From assembly GCA_005406025.1 (NCBI GenBank), contig BGZK01000225.1, forward strand, positions 434,001 to 498,000: 64,000 nt of DNA. The letters run 5' to 3'. The notes below the pieces were generated by a model that ran no database searches, had not been told where the DNA came from, and was given only the letters and a program-made list of their open reading frames with translations. This DNA is from Eumeta japonica (Eukaryota; Arthropoda; Insecta; Lepidoptera; Psychidae). This document shows positions 57,740-64,000 of the stretch, one piece after another. The first letter of the stretch is position 1. Every line of letters starts with the position of its first letter. The translations under genes and the position numbers were made by a program.

Positions 57740-57965
57740 TTGAACGCGAGAGGTCTAGTGCAAGTTTTCCAGGCAACTTTTTTCTTTTGATTAAGGCCTA
57801 GGAAAGCTCTCGAGAAGAAATGAATGAAATCTTATCTGAGTGTTGTCGTCTCTTTCGCTCTCGCCGGTCTCGCGGTGGCTGCGTCCCGTTTTGGGGCAGG
57901 ACTTGTGACGTCATAACGAGTTCGCCCATGCCGGGTACTCATTAAATAAACAAGGAGAGAAGGTA
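57740..57965 (+). promoter_or_regulatory. GC-rich island with CRE palindrome and GAGA-like tract
   Basis: A CpG-rich island with CTCTTTCGCTCTCGCC (GAGA-factor-like on the minus strand, about 57,850) and a perfect cAMP-response palindrome TGACGTCA (57,906-57,913). It also contains a short signal-peptide-like frame, listed next. Acceptor-like TTTTTTCTTTTGATTAAG precedes it. Together this resembles a promoter or an early exon. Confidence 0.35.
57824..57916 (+). CDS. Short signal-peptide-like open frame
   Basis: ATG to TAA, 30 codons. The product starts MKSY, then a hydrophobic stretch VVVSFALAGLAVAA (residues 7-20), then S-R-F-G, with small residues (A-V-A-A) before a likely cleavage point. This is a textbook secretory signal peptide layout. 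Such a short product is not a known protein, so this may be exon 1 of a secreted or cuticle-type protein, truncated because the true splice donor is not used in my reading. A weak donor GTGACG (57,905) lies near the end. Chance cannot be excluded. Confidence 0.3.
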   Translation: MKSYLSVVVSFALAGLAVAASRFGAGLVTS

Positions 57966-59200
57966 CGTCAAATTGCTCTTGATATTAACCGATATGTGTA
58001 TGTTTTTAGTAAAGATAATTAGTTATTCTACTTTATTGGCAATGATCAATATTTACAGTGTTGTAACCGTATAATTTTTTTTTTAATTCGTATAGAAACA
58101 GGTGTCGAATCAACTATAAAATTTAATTTTATGCTAATTTACTATACGACAGTAAATATCTAATTAAAATCCGTAAGATTTATAGTTTATTACAAAAACT
58201 TAACATTAATTCTTTTTTTAAACATACTTCATAAATTATAGATTGATGATATACATTAAATTTTACAGTTTTGCAAAAAACTGCAAATTAATTCCAAATT
58301 AGGTGCTTGTATGCTATTAAATAAATTAATTAATTTTATTGAAACTGGCCGGGTCAAGGTGACGTACATCGTCTCAGTTCGTTTTAATTCGTACCAAGAC
58401 CCGCGGTTATTAAGCAAGATCTTATTACTAAGCAAACTTTGTATAATTCGACTTACAAGTCTTGATTTTTCAATGGCCTTTTTATTTTCAGATATACATA
58501 ATTTGAATATAAAGAGGCTAGTTCAATTCTTTGACGCCATTTATTAATTTTATTATGCGTATATTACATTTGCGTCGCTTCAATATTTTACTCTCTGCTT
58601 ATATTTTAATTTTATAAATAAGTTCAACAATTTAGACGTATTTGACCGTCCAACTAATATTATACAACGCGCTTATTTTACTTTTATACTTATTCATATA
58701 AGGATTCCTTTTGTTTGCACTGGTAATTAGTAGAAATAAACACACAAATACAAAATATTCATCTCTCAGTATTATCATATTTTTTTTAAATAACTGCCTT
58801 AAACAATAAAAACACCATAATTAATATGTACAAGGACCTCATTTTGAAACACTCACAAGATTGTGGAATTATGTACAATAATATATTTAAGCATTACTTA
58901 CCACATAGATAATAAAAAAAATTAAGCTCATTAAAAATTATATTCAAAAATACATTGTCTAGTTGGTTTAACAACATATAATGTAGGTAATAATATTACA
59001 CGACTTAACAAAAATAATACATTTAAGAACTTGCTCTCTATTCTAATTTATTGGTCTTAAATTTCTCTGAAATGATAAAATTTTATATCATTTTTACAAA
59101 ATCATATTTTCATTTCGTAAAATGCTTTTATAAAATAAATAAGAAACCAACAAAATTAATATCAAGACGTATCGATAGCACTATGCAGGATCTTAAGACT
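57966..59200. other. AT-rich noncoding stretch
   Basis: A 78-codon plus frame (58,311-58,547) is Leu/Ile/Ser-rich without a recognised domain. No repeat or gene is called. Confidence 0.4.
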
Positions 59201-59250
59201 TGGAACGGGAGTTGTTCTTAGCGGGTCGTTAATGGGTCGACGCGACGGTC

Positions 59251-59306
59251 TCACCTTGACCAGTGAACTTTCACTTGGAGCCGATGACCTTAAGGTCACT
59301 GGGTCA
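59251..59306. promoter_or_regulatory. Cluster of nuclear-receptor half-sites
   Basis: TGACCTTAAGGTCA (59,285-59,298) is a perfect 14-bp palindrome made of two everted AGGTCA half-sites separated by TA. TCACCTTGA (59,251-59,259; reverse TCAAGGTGA) is one base from the FTZ-F1/ERR monomer site TCAAGGTCA. TGAACT (about 59,264) and GGGTCA (59,301-59,306) add further half-site variants. In insects such sites bind hormone receptors of the ecdysone cascade. Function is inferred from sequence alone. Confidence 0.4.
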
Positions 59307-59309
59307 ATT

Positions 59310-60015
59310 CGAACGAGAATATTTCGTATTTTGGGAGTTTAAAGGGTTGACTAAACTTTTGATAACGTTATGGAACGAAACCTGTATTCTCATATTATTT
59401 TCGTAAATGTTGTGATGTAAATAATTACATTCCAACCTAACTATGTTTTCTTGTACTGTGGGGTAATGTTTGATTATTTTTATCTATTTTAACATGTTAA
59501 TGTTTGAAAAAATTATAATAATTATATATCTACTATACTTTATTTTTACTATTGAATTTATAGAAAAAAAGTATCCACGCAAAAAATGAACAATATAGGT
59601 ACGCTAAATACAATAATAATATATTTTCATGAACCATATTTCGATTAGAATAAAAACACTCATTTATAAGATTTTATATATATGTACTTACAAAATAATT
59701 TATAGATTTTTTTCAAATTTAAATCAATTAATTGTGAACTTAATTCGATATAAAATGAAAGAATAATACATATTACTAACATTTATTTCATAATATTCAT
59801 AACATTTACAAGCATCTATGTATCATTACTTTAAATTACTGAGATTCTCAAGAAAATTTTGCCTCTAAAATACTTCTGCTATTGAAATATCAGTTGTCAT
59901 TTAATATTTTTCATTTAAATCATTCAGCAAATATTTCCATAAATAAATCCTTTTGAATAACATACAAATAGTCCTTTTCCTATTTATAAAAAACAAAATC
60001 TTATTACAGTTTATT
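59310..60015. other. AT-rich noncoding stretch
   Basis: No gene or repeat recognised before the GC-rich exon candidate. Confidence 0.5.
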
Positions 60016-60019
60016 TCAG

Positions 60020-60152
60020 GTTCTTTAACTTGCCGTCGGCGCGCGACTTCCAAGTGCCGACGGCCGCGGTGCTCTTTGAAGTTGCCGCCGCCGACGGGAA
60101 GCGACGCGGCCGGCTTCAGATACTCTTCTTCAATTCTGTGTCTTCTATCTGA
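60020..60152. other. GC-rich exon candidate, strand ambiguous
   Basis: A sharp GC-rich block of about 130 bp. Plus-strand model: acceptor CAGTTTATTTCAG (AG at 60,018-60,019), then 43 codons beginning FFNLPSARDFQVPTAAVLFE, a TGA at 60,150-60,152 and AATAAA at about 60,173, as in a terminal exon. Minus-strand model: acceptor TTATTTTCTTTCAG (exon from 60,148), then RRHRIEEEYLKPAASLPVGG..., with a possible GC-type donor GCAAGT near 60,027-60,032. Both are plausible and I recognise neither product. Third-position GC is high in both frames. One of them is probably real coding sequence. Confidence 0.4.
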
Positions 60153-60179
60153 AAGAAAATAATGATAATTGAATAAACA

Positions 60180-62530
60180 GAATTTCAATAAAATAATATA
60201 AAATCTTAACTAATCAGGAAATCACACAAGATCGAGTTAGAATTTTTATTAATTCTAGTAATCCTTGTATTTAATTTTAACAATTAACTTAAAAAAAAAA
60301 TACAACAAGTATTAAAATTTCATATAAATCCCAATAATGTTACTGAAAGTAAAATGACAGACGTTTACTCTAAATTAAAATTGCATTTTGGTTTTAATCA
60401 ATCATATCTGAAAATTTCTCGCTTAGCAATAGATAAAATTATATCATCGCTTAATCTGAACCCGGATACCTCCATTTGTTACTTAAAACCTACATCATTC
60501 TTAATGAAGGAATCAAAATAATATCCTAGGTCCTTCGGACTGATCTAGAACGTAAAAGATTGTTATTATTCGAGTGGAGATAAAGAGTGCAGCGGGCAAA
60601 TAATATATCGTTCGACCACAACGTTTACCTGCAAAATAAGAAATCGTGTCTGATTAGGTTGTCCCTTATTTTCTATAAAAGTACATTATAATGCAGAGGG
60701 GAAGCATGCTTCTCAGTGGAAATGAGGGGGTGGAAGAGAGCCCGTCCGTGTGTGAAGGCAGTGGATATCTTGGGCTGCCTTGTTGCAAAATAAAGGGCGA
60801 GAATACATTACTTGTGGGACGGATTCATACTTTGAGATGTACTATGTAGCTGGTATGTTTAAAATTTTCCTGGGGTGTTTCATGAAAATATATAATAAGA
60901 TGTGAGAATGATGAGGAGATGAAATATTGAAACTATATTGGAACATACTCTTCAAGTTTCCGCTTTATATCACATAAGAGAAAATAGTTTGAATTAGTAA
61001 GGTGTGTTTCTTTTCGTGTATTAAATTTCTTATATTGATTATTTTTTAAATAATCATATCTTTAACCCATGAGTGGTGAAGATATCGAAATATAAAAATC
61101 TTGCAAATTTTACGTAAAAATAACACAAATACCTAAACACACTTCGAATTCGAATGCAAGCATATTTTCAACGACGAAAATTTCATTACTGTTTCTGTTG
61201 TAAATTATTTTGAAAAACGGGATCAAAATATTTAAAGCAAATGTGGTTATCAATATTTTTCAGTGTCTTAGTATTGTTTTTTTTTCAATTTACCATTATT
61301 TATTAATTTATTTGATTTTTTTTCAATTATTCCTACACCCATTACTCGCTAAATCTATAAACAATAATGTATTTACAAGCTGTCATGCTGGATTTGAGTA
61401 ATATCGAGAAGTGAATAAGCGCACCAAGAGTGCTATCTCTGGATACTTCATAATGTGAATGATGCCGTGTATTTGTAAAAAAAAGTTGTTATTTGTCGCG
61501 TTTGCAAACGCGACTCGATAGCAAAAAGTAGAGTTTTAATATGATTTTTGTACTTGAATTTTTTGTTTTCTTTGAATTCCAGATACGGTCAGTTGGCAGA
61601 TATTTTATATAAATAAGGTGTGTTTTAATAGAAATCCAAGCTTATCTACTTTGTGGTATAAACTTCGAGAACACAGCAAAAAATGCCTAATTTGCTGACA
61701 TTTAATGAAGACTAGTTTTTATATAGCTTGTTCGCGAGCTAAACGAGCAGGAGAGTCATTACAGAATAGATGGTCGCCACTGCTAATGTACACTCACCAT
61801 CCTAGAATTGCATTGCATTGTCGGCCTCTTAGGAGAGAGTAGGATATATGATTGTGGAGGGAATCGGGGTGATAGAGAGGGAAGACGGCGAGTAAGTCAC
61901 CACAGAACTCTCACTCACTAAACGAAACGTAACATTGGAGGTTGCTATTTCACGTCCGTATTATGTAGGAGTGCAAATGTGGTATTTCACCGATCTAAGC
62001 TGCTCATTTTTGTGTTGTAGTCAAGTTCACAGTATGGGTCTACCACAGTATAAGATTTTCTATAATCAAAAATATATTTCTTGTAACATTAAAAAAAGTT
62101 TTTCTTTTTGTCAATCAAATCTATTTTATTGACATTAACTTTTATTGGAGCATAAGAATTTTTGAAAGCACGATAAATTTCTTATTTGACTCATGTTTGA
62201 TCGCAATTATTTGCACGGACAGTGGTAAATTAGAACAATTGTCATTAATGAGAGAAAATATGAAAAATACATTTACAAATGTTTTGCAAATTTTCACGCG
62301 GCTAAAGGATCCTGAATCAGATAATCGTAAGACTTTACAATAATTTTGACGCATCAAAAAAATCCTACCACAGGTAAAACCGAAAAAATATTTTCATTTC
62401 TTCAGATTTTGGATTAGTAATTAATGACTGAATTTTATTCCAATTAATGTATTAAGAAATACGAAAAGTTTTTGACGTTCAAGTAGAGGACTTTCCGAAA
62501 AGTTGACATTGCAAGGTTTTATAAATTACA
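60180..62530. other. Mostly AT-rich noncoding stretch
   Basis: GC-elevated patches occur at about 60,700-60,800 and 61,740-61,930 with closed frames. An acceptor-like TTTTGTTTTCTTTGAATTCCAG ends at 61,582, and the next AATAAGGTGTGT offers a donor at about 61,618, but the 35-bp segment between is not recognised. No gene is called. Confidence 0.35.
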
Positions 62531-62533
62531 AAA

Positions 62534-62612
62534 TTTATTCATCGAGTGCTATTTATGGTGCTGTACACGATGAAAGGACAGCTCCAACCATAAATAGCAG
62601 TCGATGAATAAA
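62534..62612. repeat. Foldback, 26-bp arms with one mismatch
   Basis: TTTATTCATCGAGTGCTATT (62,534-62,553) plus TATGGT pairs with 62,587-62,612 at 25 of 26 positions. GCTGT (62,560-62,564) and ACAGC (62,578-62,582) extend the stem past a 4-nt bulge, leaving a 13-nt loop. This is the longest near-perfect foldback outside the tandem array. It is not bordered by a clear target duplication. Confidence 0.9.
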
Positions 62613-64000
62613 CGTCGCGATATGTCGGCGCTATAATCGATAGCTCACCCGGCGACGTCGGCCTAACACTGAAACATTTCCCCGTACAAAGATATATAGA
62701 TTGATCACAATAACTCGTCTGATATCCTTTTTCTTTTTTCGTATCCTCACGGACGCCTTTCTGTGTGTTCCGATTGAAAGTCGAATTTTCATTTTGTTGC
62801 ACAAAAGGCGATCTCCTCCGCCTCTCCTCTGACTTAATTGGATAAAAATTGAATTTTGAATGCAGCGTTGTCGGGGAATCGTTACATGCGTCCTATTACT
62901 CTCATCTTTTCATGAAGTTTTTTCTTTTTGTTTTCAATTTCAGAAACACCGAACGAGGTATTCTTCGAGAAGTCGGTTTGTTTCTGACACTTTCTTCGAT
63001 TGATAGAAAAAAAAATCCTTTTTTTTTTGTTATCTTCTGCTTTGTAGAACGATTTTATCACATTTCATTATTATATACTGCGATATGTTCAACTTTATAC
63101 TTGTACTTAACGTGTACTTAATATTTTCTCAATATATCCTAATGAAATTTATATAAGAAACACTAATATATTTTTTGCGCATTTTGGTCGTGGTGAACGT
63201 CCTTCTTTTTTTTTCGATTTAATTGGAAATTTGAACCTAAACTTAGCCGAGCTTACAACAAGGTGAATTTGTTTATAATAAATGCATTTCATATCCCATT
63301 TCTAGATTAAGTGTTATAATTCTGTATCACTTACATTTATTATAATTTTAATAACGTCTTTTTAATAATTTATTTATAAAAACAGGACGTCCTCTATATG
63401 CACATCCATTTGTGAATGTTTATCAATTTCCTAGAAACAGTCTAACCAATATGGGTTGTTAAAAATGTATTTATTCTATTAAGGTAGATAGGTTATGAGG
63501 TAGACGCATTTTTTTAAGACGTTAACCGGTCTTTGTTCGGAAAATTGTATAAAAAAATTATGATTTTCATCAATGCATGCCTTTCCTGGATTTAGGGTTA
63601 TTTTTCAAGAAGTTGACAGCTCATTTAGGTTAAGTACGTTGCTTTATGACTAAGAATATTCGGACACAATTAAATTTTTATTTTTACCAAAATCGGTTCA
63701 TTGGTCTCTTAGTTACTCAGTAAAGCAGCTTACGTTACCACTCTATATATACCTACACACATGCTCCTAATTTTTCCGCTGAGTTGGGGAAAAATTGAAA
63801 AAGTCGAAGGTCTTCGGAACCGAATGAAGTTAATCTATGGCCTGGCGATACTATGAAACTGAGGACGGTTATATTCCAATCGAAAATGAAGAGTATCATG
63901 GAATAATTGCGGGCGCCATCGGAACCAGTTTTCCGATTTCTTCTTACAAAATTGGAGGTAACGGTGTACCCAATTGTATTTGGCCGACTGCGAATACAAT
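62613..64000. other. Noncoding stretch with a strong acceptor-like site
   Basis: A long pyrimidine tract TTTTTTCTTTTTGTTTTCAA directly followed by TTTCAG (AG at 62,942-62,943) is a very good 3' splice site on the plus strand. The next bases, AAACACCGAACGAGGTATTC, give no recognisable coding sequence. The 90-codon frame over it (62,849-63,121) has no known domain. From 63.2 kb to the end, nothing is recognised. Confidence 0.35.

Noticed and set aside
1..64000. CRISPR array, operon structure or prokaryotic genes
   Set aside because: No regularly spaced identical repeats, no long open frames and no ribosome-binding-site pattern; mobile elements are all of animal type.
1..64000. Ribosomal RNA, U6 or other conserved RNA gene
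   Set aside because: Scanned by eye for well-known conserved segments and found none; a covariance-model search would be needed to be sure.

Overview
The window looks like intergenic or intronic DNA from an insect, most likely a moth or butterfly (Lepidoptera). It is strongly A+T-rich throughout and full of homopolymer runs. No intact protein-coding gene, rRNA, functional tRNA or CRISPR array could be supported. The lepidopteran call is an inference. Several stretches match, from memory, repeats that are ubiquitous in lepidopteran genomes: the 'ACCGGxCAAGTGCGAGT...GTGATCCTATAAG' element at 23.07-23.65 kb, the 'GCCGGCAACACACT...' tail at 48.6-48.75 kb, the 'CATAGACATC' block at 37.8-38.06 kb, and 'ACTAGCTxTTGxC' elements at 7.3 and 12.4 kb.

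What the window mainly holds is a graveyard of mobile elements. The best supported are: (1) a complete but dead mariner element at 33,440-34,697, with matching terminal inverted repeats, TA on both sides and a broken transposase on the minus strand; (2) a decayed Helitron-type Pif1-like helicase at 10,990-11,585; (3) a non-autonomous hAT element at 51,899-52,115 with a near-perfect 8-bp duplication; (4) a second hAT-like element of 522 bp at 52,351-52,872 with perfect 20-bp inverted ends and a near-perfect 8-bp duplication; (5) a probable PIF/Harbinger remnant at 21,337-22,166 with a 54-codon transposase-like frame; (6) a small hAT-like MITE at 20,053-20,241; (7) a LINE reverse-transcriptase fragment at 31,060-31,330; (8) several SINE remnants with tRNA-like A and B boxes.

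Layout: 0-6.8 kb is AT-rich DNA with two short hairpins. 6.8-13.4 kb holds SINEs, dispersed repeats and the Helitron relic. 14-20 kb holds a striking double hairpin, a SINE and microsatellites. 20-23.7 kb holds the MITE, the Harbinger remnant, a CpG-rich block and a lepidopteran repeat. 24.9-25.4 kb has a 151-codon open frame without an ATG. 28-31.4 kb has tandem repeats, a protein-like frame with in-frame stops and the LINE piece. 33.4-34.7 kb is mariner. 35-39.5 kb has a CpG-rich block, a possible minus-strand exon, repeat fragments and a tandem array. 43-49 kb has a minisatellite, hairpins and a repeat family in inverted orientation. 51-53 kb is a 152-bp-period tandem array followed by two hAT elements. 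54-63 kb has several GC-rich islands with exon- or promoter-like features, a nuclear-receptor-like site cluster and a foldback.

The most unusual signal is a set of very short-spaced, nearly perfect inverted repeats with unrelated sequences. In the 51.1-51.9 kb array one repeat unit is longer than its neighbours by about the size of such an inverted copy, which suggests the hairpins arise by snap-back or template-switch copying. I did not find a clear new biological system. Exon and promoter candidates are low-confidence and are marked as such.
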